A stretch of 64,000 bases of DNA, from assembly GCA_963823275.1 (NCBI GenBank), contig CAWGKW010000002.1, positions 930,001-994,000 on the forward strand, in the 5' to 3' direction. A model generated the notes under the pieces. That model did not search any database. It was not told where the DNA came from and saw nothing but the letters and a program-made list of their open reading frames with translations. The first letter of the stretch is position 1. Every line of letters starts with the position of its first letter. Source of the stretch: RHKX01 sp963823275. Its GTDB lineage: Bacteria > Actinomycetota > Thermoleophilia > Solirubrobacterales > 70-9. Shown in pieces: positions 52,801 to 61,539 of this stretch. The position numbers and the translations under genes are program-made.

Positions 52801-54363
52801 GCCCGTGGCTGCATGTGGTCGATGCGCACTGGACCGGACGGCGCTCCCGACCCATCGACCATTCAGAGCTTCGGCACCGGGCTCGACTCTCCGGTCGACA
52901 TCGAGGTCGGACCCGACGGCTCACTCTACTACCCGTCGGTCTACGACAACGCGATCCACCGGATCGGGTACTCCTCGGGTAACCAGCCTCCAATCTCACG
53001 GCTCAGCGCGAACCCGCCGTATGGACCGCTGCCCCTCACGGTCGGCTTCGACGCCTCTGGGTCAAGCGACGGAGACGGTGATCCACTCACCTACGCCTGG
53101 GATCTCGATGGCGACGGCAACTTCGACGACGCCACAACCCCCACCGCCAGCCGCACCTATTCCAACCCTGTCAACCGCAAGGTGAGTGTCCGGGTAAGTG
53201 ATCCCAGCGGTGCCACCAGCATCCGGCAACTCACCGTCTATCCCGGTGACACGCCGCCAGTGCCGGTGGTGGCAGCACCCGATAGCGCTCTCGAGTACAA
53301 CAGCGGCGACCAGATCGACTTCAGCGGCCAAGCCGACGACACCGAGCAGGGAACCCTGCCCGACTCGTCTCTCGACTGGCGCCTGCGGATCGAGCATTGT
53401 CAGGTGGCCTGTCACCAGCACCCGTTAGGCGATTTCTTCGGTGTCGCCGGGGGCACCTTTACCGCCCCCTCACACCAACCGCCGTCCCACATCTCGATCT
53501 CGTTCACGGCGACCGACGATCGAGGTCTGACGGCCACAACGACGGTCCAGATCTTCCCGTCCAATCAGGTACCGCCGCAGACCTCAATCTCCGTCAGCCC
53601 CGGTGTCATAAACGACACCACTCCAACCTTCACCTTCGTCTCCGATCAGCCCGGCTCAACCTTCGAGTGCGGCGTCGACGGTGCTCCGTTCGCATCGTGC
53701 AGCGGCCCCGGGAACACGCACACGACTCAGGCGCTCAGCGACGGGACCCACACATTCGCCGTTCGCGCTCTCGGCCCGGGAGGCATCCCTGATTCAACCC
53801 CGGCCACTTGGCAGTTCATGGTCGACACGGTGGCGCCCCTGACCGAGATCCTCGTCGGGCCGGCTCGCGACACCCCCGACAACACCCCGACCTTCGAGCT
53901 CGGGCCGCAGGGGGCCGGGTTCGGGTATGAATGCCGGGTCGACGGCGGGCGTTTCGCCGCCTGTAGCGGCCCCAGCAACACTCATACGACCCCGCGGTTG
54001 GCGGACGGCTTCCACCTGTTCGAGGCGAAGTCCACCGACGCTGCGGGCAATCGCGATCCCGATTCGGCGCTGCGTGTGTTCGACGTTGACACAAGGGCCC
54101 CGCAGACGTTGATGCGCTCGCTTGGCGTGGACGCGGAACGGAGACGGATCGTGATGCGCTTCCGGTCTACCGAGCGTCGTTCGAGCTACCGCTGCACGAT
54201 CGACGGCAGGAGGCTCGGCAGGTGTCGCTCGCCGCTCGTGGTCCGGCATGTCTCGCCCGGTCGGCACCGGCTTGCGGTCCGAGCCGTCGACGCGGTTGGC
54301 AACCCCGATCCGACGCCGGTCCGGCGCCTGGTCAGGCTCAGGGGGCCGGGGCGCGGATCCTGA
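49806..54363 (+). CDS. Large secreted mosaic: beta-propeller repeats, glucose/sorbosone dehydrogenase domain, PKD and Ig-like domains; frameshifted as read
   Basis: About 1,500 residues if one extra C near 50352 (in a run of four C) is removed. A signal peptide RRSRPFGRLVSGALVAATAT leads in. No ATG is near, and ATT 49806 after an AGGGGGG run is the best start, with low certainty. Then about nine repeats with FxTxExLxxxDTDxxxDLY (propeller-like), an Ig-like unit (FECRVDSEPFAPC), a PQQ-type sugar dehydrogenase domain (GDRGLLGMQLDPQF, LYAYGFRNPFRMDFQPG, NFGWPCYEG), a PKD domain (DGDGDPLTYAWDLDGDGNFD) and further Ig-like units to the C-terminus. Probably cell-surface or released. Ligand or sugar unknown. 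Confidence 0.75.
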
Positions 54364-54539
54364 AATCAGCCACCTGGCCACGCGACCTCGCCAAGCTCGC
54401 CCTCGCCCGAAGCGACGGAGCCGCTCATAGGCAACGCCGCGCAGATCACCGTTGTGGCGCCAGGGACGTGGTAGTCGGGCACCCGGATCCGGCGGTGGAT
54501 GTCGCAATCATGCCGCTGCCCCCAGTCCTTGGACATGAT

Positions 54540-54659
54540 GGGAAAGGGCGGACATCCGGCCTTCTTCAGATCCACACGATCTCGATCCGGGCCACCGATC
54601 AGGCGGGCAACGTCGGCAGGGCGGCCACCGTCGAGTTCACGGTGATCCGCAAGGGGTAG
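54540..54659 (+). pseudogene. C-terminal remnant of an Ig-like domain protein
   Basis: The frame ending at TAG 54657-54659 reads HTISIRATDQAGNVGRAATV then EFTVIRKG, the typical last strands of an extracellular Ig/cadherin-like repeat. Upstream of about 54540 the reading is not coherent in any frame. It looks like the leftover end of a second surface protein next to the mosaic gene, cut off at its 5' side. Confidence 0.4.
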
Positions 54660-54795
54660 GGAGTGCGGCCACGATGGCCGCTGTGATTGGGGCACCACCG
54701 CAGTCCAGCCCTATAGGCTCGTAAGGTGGGATCGATCGTCTTCGCTGACCTGATGAGCCTTCTGGACGCTGGACCCAGGCATCGTCAGTCCCTCC

Positions 54796-55810
54796 ATGAG
54801 AGGAGTCCGGGTCGGGCAACGGTAGGCTCGCGTCCCGGGTGCAGGCCGGCGCGAGGGCGAGGTAGCGAGCGGAGCGTTCACACCGGCCGGCAAGCTCACC
54901 TTCCACGACTACGGGCGCGAGTGGCTTGCGAGCTACAAGGGCAAGCGGCAGGGCATCCGTCCGCGCACGAAGTCGGACTACGGGCGCGACCTGGAGGCCT
55001 ATGCCTTCCGCTACTTCTCCGGACGCACAAGACTCGCCGCAATCGGCACCCGCGATGCGGACGCGTTCATCGCCTGGCTGCTCGACCCCGAGGAGCAAGA
55101 GCGTCAGCTGTCGGCCCGGACCGTGGAACGGATCGTCGTCCCGGTTCGCCTCTGTTTCAACGCCGCCGTCCGGCACGGTCTGGTTGCCTCCAATCCGTTT
55201 CAGTCGGCTGTGGTGCCACGCCCAGACGAGATCGAAGAGGACGAGCCGAAGGCCCTAACCCTCGTGCAGCTGCGGAGCTTTCTGCGCACGGTCGATCCCG
55301 CCTGGCGCCTCTTCTTCGAAACCCTCGCCGCCACGGGTGCCCGGTGGTCCGAAGCGACCGCCTGGCGCCGGCGGGACCTCGACCTCGCCCAGGGCTGTCT
55401 CAAGGTCCGGCGGAGCCTTTACCAGGGGCGAGCCTCAACCGCCGAAGACTCGTCACTCCCGTCGGAGCATTCCTCTAAGCGCCGACCTGCTGAACAAACT
55501 GGCCGCGAGGGCCGCGGCACTCGATCCCGACGACCTGATCTTCAGCGCATCCAACGGCGCGCCCCTCCGGGCTGAGAACGTCAGACGGAGGCAGCTCAAG
55601 CCAGCGGGCGAGCAGGTCGGAGTTCCCTGGATCGGGTTCCACACCTTTCGCCACACGGCCGCCTCGCTGCTCTTCGGCAGGGGCGCGAACGTTGTGCGCG
55701 TCCAGCGCTTCCTCGGTCACCACTCGCCCGCCTTCACCCTCGACACCTACATCCATCTGCTCGACGACGACCTCGGGCCGGGGCTGGAGCTGGGACCCGA
55801 GGTTGGGTGA
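54796..55810 (+). pseudogene. Tyrosine recombinase (integrase), damaged
   Basis: The frame from 54826 encodes an integrase: core-binding domain (LTFHDYGREWLASYKGK, RLAAIGTRDADAFIAWLLD, ARTVERIVVPVRLCFNAAVR) and catalytic domain with Arg in AATGARWSEATAWR. Near 55428 one extra base shifts it to PPKTRHSRRSIPLSADLLNK, then HTFRHTAASLLFGRG, LGHHSPAFTLDTYIH. The Arg, Lys, His-x-x-Arg, His and Tyr residues are all present. The only ATG in frame (54796) is followed by TAG at 54823, so the N-terminal arm-binding domain is missing or corrupted. Probably the integrase of a mobile element reaching to the tRNA-Met gene. Confidence 0.72.
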
Positions 55811-55858
55811 CCTTCGATGACCGGCTTTGGCCTCAACCTTCGGGCGTATCCTGGGCTC

Positions 55859-56764
55859 GTGCGCCACCTGCTCCAGGCCGCGGCCTTAGCCGCCTTGTCA
55901 GCCGCCCTTCTCGTCGGTTGTGGCGGCGAGGACGACGTCACGGAGGATCCCCAGACGGTCCTCAAGGACGCTTCGGCGGCGTTGGCTGGAGTGTCTAGCG
56001 GTGATCTGGACGCTGCGCTGAGTCTCGACATCTCGGCCGCTGAGCTTTCGCAGGGGGAGAGCGTTCGCCTGCAAGGACCGTTTGTGCGGAACGCAGGCGA
56101 GGCACCACAGCTTCAGTTCACGGTGACGCTAAGCCTGCGGGGCGGAGACGCACCTCAGTCGCCCACGGAGTTCACCCTCACGGCCCGCGGGGGCGCGGCG
56201 ACGCTCCGGGTCGGAGGCAAGACCTACGAAGTCGACCCTGACGTTGTCCGCCGCTTTGAGCAGCTGGCCGCAGCGCCGCACACGACGGCTAGTGAGAGCG
56301 GGACACCGTCGGCACTCGATCTCTCCGGCTGGTTCATCGACGCCTCGAAGGAGGGCACCGAGGAGATCGGAGGCAGCGAGGTTGAACACATCTCCGGCGC
56401 CGCCGATGTCGAGCAGATCGCGGCGGATCTCTCGCCCCTCCTTGCGGGCCTCGGGCTCGATGACGGGTCCGAGCTCGACGGGATAGGCGAGTTCTTCGAC
56501 GAGGCCGAGATCAATCTCTATGTCGGAACTGAAGATCACGTCCCGAGACGGGGCGAGCTGGCCCTGAGATGGAGTGATCGCCTCGAAGGAGGCGAGCCCT
56601 TCGATGGGGCAATCGACGTTTCGATCAACCTCAGCGAGATCGACGAACCGCAAGAAATCAAGTTGCAGGAGGACGCCCAGCCCCTGCGACAGGAGTCCGT
56701 GGACGAGCTTCCCGCGCAGCTGTCGGGCCTGGGGGAGTATCTGGCCGGCACTGCGGGAGGCTGA
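55859..56764 (+). CDS. Lipoprotein of the LppX/LprG-like style
   Basis: About 301 residues from GTG 55859, which gives a compact lipoprotein signal RHLLQAAALAALSAALLVGC with Cys at the lipobox. An upstream ATG at 55817 would bury it. The mature part is acidic and beta-rich, with DASAALAGVSSGDLDAALSL, a central GGAATLRVGGKTYEVDPDVV and DPDVVRRFEQLA. This resembles mycobacterial LppX/LprG lipid carriers in layout. Homology is not certain. It lies between the integrase and replication genes of the putative mobile element, about 50 bases from the integrase stop. Confidence 0.65.
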   Translation: MRHLLQAAALAALSAALLVGCGGEDDVTEDPQTVLKDASAALAGVSSGDLDAALSLDISAAELSQGESVRLQGPFVRNAGEAPQLQFTVTLSLRGGDAPQSPTEFTLTARGGAATLRVGGKTYEVDPDVVRRFEQLAAAPHTTASESGTPSALDLSGWFIDASKEGTEEIGGSEVEHISGAADVEQIAADLSPLLAGLGLDDGSELDGIGEFFDEAEINLYVGTEDHVPRRGELALRWSDRLEGGEPFDGAIDVSINLSEIDEPQEIKLQEDAQPLRQESVDELPAQLSGLGEYLAGTAGG

Positions 56765-56809
56765 CCGCCCGCCGCCCGCCGCGCGCTCATCGGACGTCGC
56801 CCCGGCGGA

Positions 56810-56827
56810 CTAAGCGAGCTAAGCGAA
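56810..56827. repeat. Tandem 9-mer upstream of the replication initiator gene
   Basis: CTAAGCGAG at 56810 is followed directly by CTAAGCGAA. The pair lies about 60 bases before the HUH initiator gene in a short non-coding gap. Two copies only. Could be part of a replication origin or operator, or chance. Confidence 0.35.
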
Positions 56828-56886
56828 AACCCGGCTGGATCCTCGGCACGGGCGTACGGTCGCGGGGTGAGTGTCGAAGGTAGAGA

Positions 56887-57891
56887 GTGGCGATGAGTGC
56901 TGTCGGCGGTGTGGTCGTTCCCGCCAGCCGGTCTTCACTTGAGGGAGCCGAGCGAAGCGAGGCGCCCTTATGCCAAACAAAACAGACCGGCCAGCCGAGT
57001 CCGCTGGTCGATCAGCTGCGCCGGGCCGTCGCCACGGCCAAGGGTTCCCGCTGCCCGAATGTCCGGACGCCCGCCTTCGCCTTCTCGAAAGGCACGGGAC
57101 TCGCCTACGAGATCCCGTGTGGCTCCTGGGGATGCTCGGCGCACTGCGCTCACAAGAAGAAGGCCGCCGCGCGGCTGGCGATCGAGATCGGGATGGATCG
57201 AGCCTGGGCCCAGGGCCGCCGCATCCGGTTTATGACGCTGACAGACGGCTCGGCAGGGGCGATGTCGGTTGCGGACCTCTACAAGGCGTGGAACCGCCTT
57301 CGGATCAAGTTGAGGCGGATGAACGTCCTGGATCAATACGCAGCTGTCGTCGAGACGCAGCAGCGCGGCGCCCTTCACCTGCACGTCCTCCAGACGGGTA
57401 GTTACATCCGCCAGGCGGATCTCGTGAAGCTCGCATCCGCTGCGGGGTTCGGGCGGATTGCCGACATCCGCGCCGTCGATCGTTCTCTGCCGTCGAGAGA
57501 CCGTCGTTCGGCGAGTTATGTGGCCAAGGACCTCGCGCGGTATGCGAGCAAGAGCGGGGCCGACCTGGCCGAGAAGGCCAACGTCCGCCGCAGGCCGGTG
57601 CGGTTCAGCCGGGCCTGGGGGTGTTCGCTGCGTCAGGCCGAGCTACTGGTCGCAGAGCAGATTCGGATCGAGTTCGACCTCCCCGAAGACCCGGGTCCCT
57701 GGATCGTGGTCCGTAAGGCGCCTGATGGGTCGCTGCTGCCGCCGAGGGGCTATCAGTCCGACGACCCGGCGGAGCAGCTTCCGCGAGCGATTCCGCCCCT
57801 CGCAGCTCGGCGGACGAGCGCGCGAAAGCGCGGCGAGGATGCCGACGAGAAGGGCGGAAGAGCCGCGAAGCTGCGTCAGCGGCGGTCGTAG
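56887..57891 (+). CDS. HUH-type rolling-circle replication initiator protein
   Basis: 334 residues from GTG 56887 (ATG 56893 is an alternative). The three motifs of HUH replication proteins are present in order: FMTLTD (115-120), the metal-binding HLH in ALHLHVLQT (H164, H166) and the tyrosine motif SYVAKDLARYASK (Y211, K214). Upstream cysteines C56, C78, C83 and C87 (CGSWGCSAHCAHKK) may form a zinc site as in related plasmid and phage initiators. It would nick one strand to start plasmid or phage replication. The C-terminal third is basic. Its end overlaps a minus-strand gene by about 15 bases. Confidence 0.75.
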   Translation: MAMSAVGGVVVPASRSSLEGAERSEAPLCQTKQTGQPSPLVDQLRRAVATAKGSRCPNVRTPAFAFSKGTGLAYEIPCGSWGCSAHCAHKKKAAARLAIEIGMDRAWAQGRRIRFMTLTDGSAGAMSVADLYKAWNRLRIKLRRMNVLDQYAAVVETQQRGALHLHVLQTGSYIRQADLVKLASAAGFGRIADIRAVDRSLPSRDRRSASYVAKDLARYASKSGADLAEKANVRRRPVRFSRAWGCSLRQAELLVAEQIRIEFDLPEDPGPWIVVRKAPDGSLLPPRGYQSDDPAEQLPRAIPPLAARRTSARKRGEDADEKGGRAAKLRQRRS

Positions 57892-58253
57892 GGCACGCCA
57901 AGTTCCGCCGCGACTCGCGCGACGACCTCACGGCTGATCAGACGCGTGAGCAGCTCGCGCCCCAGCTGCCCCGTCGCGTCGTCGTCCACGCACAGGTCGT
58001 AGTCGAAGCGAAGCGCCCCGTCGTAGCCATAGCCCTCGATCTCGACGTAGACGGAATCCCTGCCGGCGGGCTTGATCCACAAGGACAGCTGCGCCACCTC
58101 CGCCCGCTCCTCCGGATCGAATGCAGGGGGCGGAGGCAGCAGTCCACCGCGCAGCTGCGGGCCCGCTTCCAACCCACCATCACCGATGTCTCGTCCGCCG
58201 CGACCCACAAGCCGATCCTGCATTGCTCCCACGATGCCTGCCCAAACTTCCAC
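57876..58253 (-). CDS. Hypothetical protein of about 125 residues
   Basis: Starts at ATG 58253. The C-terminal 70 residues look like a real domain: VAQLSLWIKPAGRDSVYVEI, EGYGYDGALRFDYDLCVDDD and LLTRLISREVVARVAAELGV. The N-terminal 50 residues are Gly/Pro-rich and less convincing, so the true start may lie further in. I do not recognise the family. It converges with and overlaps the replication initiator gene and probably belongs to the same element. Confidence 0.5.
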   Translation of the reverse strand: MEVWAGIVGAMQDRLVGRGGRDIGDGGLEAGPQLRGGLLPPPPAFDPEERAEVAQLSLWIKPAGRDSVYVEIEGYGYDGALRFDYDLCVDDDATGQLGRELLTRLISREVVARVAAELGVPYDRR

Positions 58254-58381
58254 TCCCCAGGAACGCCGTCTCTGTCTCTACGATCCTTCTCGTATGGGAG
58301 AACGCCGAGATCCTGCTGTTGCCAGAGACGTTGCCAGCGTCTTCGCGCGGCCTAGTCACAGCTTGGAACTGAGGCTCACAA

Positions 58382-58399
58382 ACCGCTTGCGCAGGCGGT
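58382..58399 (-). terminator. Hairpin after the tRNA-Met gene
   Basis: On the minus strand a seven-pair stem (one G-T pair) with a four-base loop lies nine bases after the tRNA 3' end and is followed by TTTG. A plausible, weak terminator of the tRNA transcript. Confidence 0.4.
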
Positions 58400-58407
58400 C
58401 TGCGAGA

Positions 58408-58481
58408 TGCCGGAGGAGAGACTCGAACTCCCGACACGCGGATTATGATTCCGCTGCTCTAACCGACTGAGCTACTCCGGC
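58408..58481 (-). tRNA. tRNA-Met (CAT)
   Basis: 74 bases without an encoded CCA. The acceptor stem GCCGGAG pairs with CTCCGGC, discriminator A. D-arm AGCTCAGTCGGTTAGAGC, anticodon stem GCGGA/TCCGC with a seven-base loop containing CAT, variable region GTG-TC and T-arm CGGGAGTTCGAGTCTCT. The anticodon stem-loop matches elongator initiator-independent tRNA-Met of actinobacteria, not the initiator type (no GGG/CCC anticodon stem). Its 3' end faces the putative mobile element. Confidence 0.95.
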
Positions 58482-58493
58482 GGGAGGCGCGGG

Positions 58494-59660
58494 ATGGTAT
58501 CCGGTAGTCGCCGGAGAATGAACACCGTGGCGACCGCCTACGCATACGACGATCGTTGTCTCGCCCACGACAACGGGTCGATGATCCTCGACGAGCGCGC
58601 CGCTTCGTGGCTCGAGGTGCCTCACTTCGAACGGGGCGAGCGGCTCTCCCGGACGATGTCGGTGCTGGAGCAGGCCCGTGTGCTGGAGAGGCTGCACGCG
58701 CTCGAGGCGCGGTCGGCCACCCGCGAGGAGCTCGAGCTCGTCCATGCGGCGGCGATGATCGAGGGAATCGAGACCGCCTGCGCCCGCGGGGAGCACGCCT
58801 GGGTCGGACCCGAAGCCCGCGTCGGCCCTGACTCGTGGGAGCCGGCGTTGTTGGCGGCGGGGAACGTGCTGGCGGTGAGCGATGCCGTGCTTGACGGCCG
58901 CGCGGACAATGGCTTCGCGCTGGTCCGGCCACCTGGCCATCACGCGACGGCTACCGAGCCGATTGGGTTCTGCCTGTTCAACAACGTCGCGATCGCCGCC
59001 CGGCACGCGCAGCTTCGCGACGACATCGAGCGGGTCGCGATTCTCGACTGGGACGTTCACCACGGCAACGGGACCGAGGCGATCTTCTACGAGGACCCGT
59101 CGGTTCTGTTCATCTCGCTGCACCAAGACGACCTCTACCCGGTCGGTGCCGGTGGGGTCGATCGGCAGGGGGCGGGGGAGGGGGTCGGGGCGACGATCAA
59201 CATCCCGCTCCCGGCCGGAACCGGCGACCAGGGCTACGGGTTCGCGTTCGAGCGGATCGTCGAGCCTGCGGTGCGCGGCTTCGATCCGGATCTGCTGATC
59301 CTCTCGGCCGGACAGGACCCGGCGGCGGCCGACCCGCTCGGGCGGATGAGCGTCACCACGGAGGGCTTTCGGCTGCTGACGCGGCGGGCGATGGACCTGG
59401 CAGCGGCGCTGTGCGGGGGTCGGCTCGTGGTCGCGCTCGAGGGCGGCTACAGCCTCGAGCACCTCCCGTTCTGCAACCTCGCGATCGCCGAGGAGCTGGC
59501 TGGTCTCGACCCGTCGTTCACCGAAGATCCGCTGGAGTTGGACGTTCCGAGCGGCCTGCGTGATTTCGAGCGGCGGTCCGTCGAGTCAGTCGAGGCCGGC
59601 CTCGACTCATCGGTCGTGTCATTGGGTCCTCTGAGGGGACACGATCGCACTACCGATTGA
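58494..59660 (+). CDS. Histone deacetylase-like (class II/acetylpolyamine amidohydrolase) protein
   Basis: 388 residues from ATG 58494, preceded by GGGAGG. ATG 58518 is an alternative. Zinc deacetylase fold: FALVRPPGHHATATEPIGFC, AILDWDVHHGNGTEAIFYED (Asp, His, catalytic His pair), LLILSAGQDPAAADPLGRM with the second Asp ligand, and VVALEGGYSLEHL. Bacterial members deacetylate acetylated polyamines or proteins. The substrate is unknown here. The gene starts 12 bases from the tRNA 5' end on the opposite strand, so their promoters overlap. Confidence 0.88.
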   Translation: MVSGSRRRMNTVATAYAYDDRCLAHDNGSMILDERAASWLEVPHFERGERLSRTMSVLEQARVLERLHALEARSATREELELVHAAAMIEGIETACARGEHAWVGPEARVGPDSWEPALLAAGNVLAVSDAVLDGRADNGFALVRPPGHHATATEPIGFCLFNNVAIAARHAQLRDDIERVAILDWDVHHGNGTEAIFYEDPSVLFISLHQDDLYPVGAGGVDRQGAGEGVGATINIPLPAGTGDQGYGFAFERIVEPAVRGFDPDLLILSAGQDPAAADPLGRMSVTTEGFRLLTRRAMDLAAALCGGRLVVALEGGYSLEHLPFCNLAIAEELAGLDPSFTEDPLELDVPSGLRDFERRSVESVEAGLDSSVVSLGPLRGHDRTTD

Positions 59661-59672
59661 TCGACCGGCCCA

Positions 59673-60239
59673 TCAGCGAACGATCTCGTAGCTCAGCTCG
59701 ACCATGCCGTTGTCGAACGGCGTGGTGTGAAGGAGCTTCATCGGCGGCACGGCCTCGGCGAACAGCGGCAGCCCGGCGCCGAGCACGATCGGGACCACGG
59801 TCACCCGGACCAGGTCGAGCAGCCCGGCCTCGACGTACTGAGAGGCGATGTCGCCGCCGCCGACCACCCACAGGTCCTTGCCGCCGGCCGCCGCGAGCAT
59901 CTCCGGATGTGGCTCGGCGACCGAGCCGGCCGTGAACCGAAGCCCGCCGGCACCGTCGATCAGCGGCAGGGGTCGGTGGGTGAAGACCCAGGCCGGCATG
60001 TCGCCGTATGGCCAGGTCCCGCCGAGCAGGAACTCATAGGTCCTCGACCCCATCACGAGGGCGCCGACCCCCTTCATGAATGCGGGATAGGCGTCCTCGA
60101 CGGAGCCGGCCACCTCGCCGCCGTAGCCCGGCCCATCGAAGGCGGTCAGCCACTCGAGCTTCTCCTCGGGCTCGGCGATGAAGCCGTCGAGGCTCATCGC
60201 CGCGTAGTAGACGGTCTGCTGAGATGACGCCTGGGCCAT
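59673..60239 (-). CDS. Dihydrofolate reductase family (RibD C-terminal-like) protein
   Basis: 188 residues from ATG 60239. Pattern of the DHFR/RibD reductase family: VYYAAMSLDGFIAEPEEKLE, GVGALVMGSRTYEFLL, DLWVVGGGDIASQYVEAGLL and VTVVPIVLGAGLPLFAE. It binds NADPH and probably reduces an unidentified small molecule. No antifolate or riboflavin genes are close. It is convergent with the deacetylase and starts about 60 bases from the divergent LtrA gene. Confidence 0.85.
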   Translation of the reverse strand: MAQASSQQTVYYAAMSLDGFIAEPEEKLEWLTAFDGPGYGGEVAGSVEDAYPAFMKGVGALVMGSRTYEFLLGGTWPYGDMPAWVFTHRPLPLIDGAGGLRFTAGSVAEPHPEMLAAAGGKDLWVVGGGDIASQYVEAGLLDLVRVTVVPIVLGAGLPLFAEAVPPMKLLHTTPFDNGMVELSYEIVR

Positions 60240-60296
60240 GGGGGGAAGTTACCGCTCGCCGCCGAGCTGCCGCTGAAGATAGGTTCTGCGGGGCCG

Positions 60297-61493
60297 ATGC
60301 CGCGCTTCAGCCGCAAGGAGAACGCCGACGGGCATTCCCGAGCCTCGATGCTCGAACTCTTCTACGACCTCGTCTTCGTCTTCGCAATCACCCAGGTCTC
60401 GCACTTCCTGCTTGACGACCACCTGACCTGGGAGGGCGCCGGTCAGGCAGCCGTGATCCTTGCCGCCGTCTGGTGGTCGTGGAACTACACGACCTGGGCG
60501 GCCAACGAGCTCGACACGAGCGCCCCGCCCGTTCGACTGATGGTGATCGCCGTGATGCTGGGCAGCTTGCTGATGTCGGTCGCGATCCCCTACGCCTGGG
60601 AGGATCGGGCGCTGCTCTTCGCCGCCGCCTACGTCGGGATTCACATCGGTCGGCAGACGTTCCTCACCTACGCCTCGGGAACGCCGGGGTCCAATGAACG
60701 GGCCCGCTCGGCCCACATCCTCGTCTGGTTCTGTTTCTCGGGGATCTTCTGGATCGGCGGCGCGCTTGCCGGCGAGGGCACCGCGAGAACGCTGCTCTGG
60801 CTGACGGGTTTGCTGATCGACTACTCGGCGCCGCTCTTCGTCTATCGGGTGCCCTGGATGGAGCGGCTGCGGCCGGAGGCCTGGACCGTCGCGAGCGAGC
60901 ATTTCGCCGAGCGCTTTCAGCTCTTCGTGATCATCGCCCTCGGCGAATCGATCGTGATCACGGGTGCGACCGCATCGGATGACGCGACGACCGAGACGAT
61001 CCTGGCACTCGTCGTCGCGTTCCTCGGCAGCGCCGCGCTCTGGTGGCTCTACTTCAATCGCGCGGCCGATCGGATGGCGGGACACCTCGAGAGCAGCGGT
61101 GGGCGCACCGAGCTGGCGCGCGACATCTACACCTACATGCATGTTTTCGTAATCGCGGCGATCATCGTCACCGCGGTCGGTGACGAGCTCCTGATCGACC
61201 ATCCGGGCGATGCCCTGCCGACGAATGAACTGATCGCATTGGTCGGCGGCCCGGCCCTCTATCTGGTGGCGCTCTCGTTGATCAGGTTCCGGGCGATCGG
61301 ATCGGTCAGCCCCATACGGACGGTCGCGGCGGCCGCCTGCGTGGGGATCGGAGTCGTCTTCGCCGGCGCCTCCGCGCTGGTCGTCAGCAGTCTGGTGGTG
61401 GCGGTCCTCTTCCTCCTGATCGTCACCGAGGAGCTCAGCCCCACGCTGCCGCCCGTCGGCGGCGGGCTCGAGCCGACCGAGATCTCCGAGTAG
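60297..61493 (+). CDS. Low temperature requirement protein A (LtrA)
   Basis: 398 residues from ATG 60297. The LtrA signature is clear: SMLELFYDLVFVFAITQVSH, then WWSWNYTTWAANELDT, and AERFQLFVIIALGESIVITG, with about ten to eleven membrane helices. The protein was named from a Listeria mutant unable to grow in the cold; its molecular role is not defined. Single gene here, about 50 bases before the M29-like peptidase. Confidence 0.9.
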   Translation: MPRFSRKENADGHSRASMLELFYDLVFVFAITQVSHFLLDDHLTWEGAGQAAVILAAVWWSWNYTTWAANELDTSAPPVRLMVIAVMLGSLLMSVAIPYAWEDRALLFAAAYVGIHIGRQTFLTYASGTPGSNERARSAHILVWFCFSGIFWIGGALAGEGTARTLLWLTGLLIDYSAPLFVYRVPWMERLRPEAWTVASEHFAERFQLFVIIALGESIVITGATASDDATTETILALVVAFLGSAALWWLYFNRAADRMAGHLESSGGRTELARDIYTYMHVFVIAAIIVTAVGDELLIDHPGDALPTNELIALVGGPALYLVALSLIRFRAIGSVSPIRTVAAAACVGIGVVFAGASALVVSSLVVAVLFLLIVTEELSPTLPPVGGGLEPTEISE

Positions 61494-61539
61494 AAGGGAA
61501 GGGGCCGGACGGCTCTCGCGCCTTGTTAGGGTCGGAAGG

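Noticed and set aside
54380..54860. attachment-site duplication of the tRNA-Met 3' end
   Set aside because: I compared the tRNA 3' half with this stretch by eye and found no match longer than a few bases.
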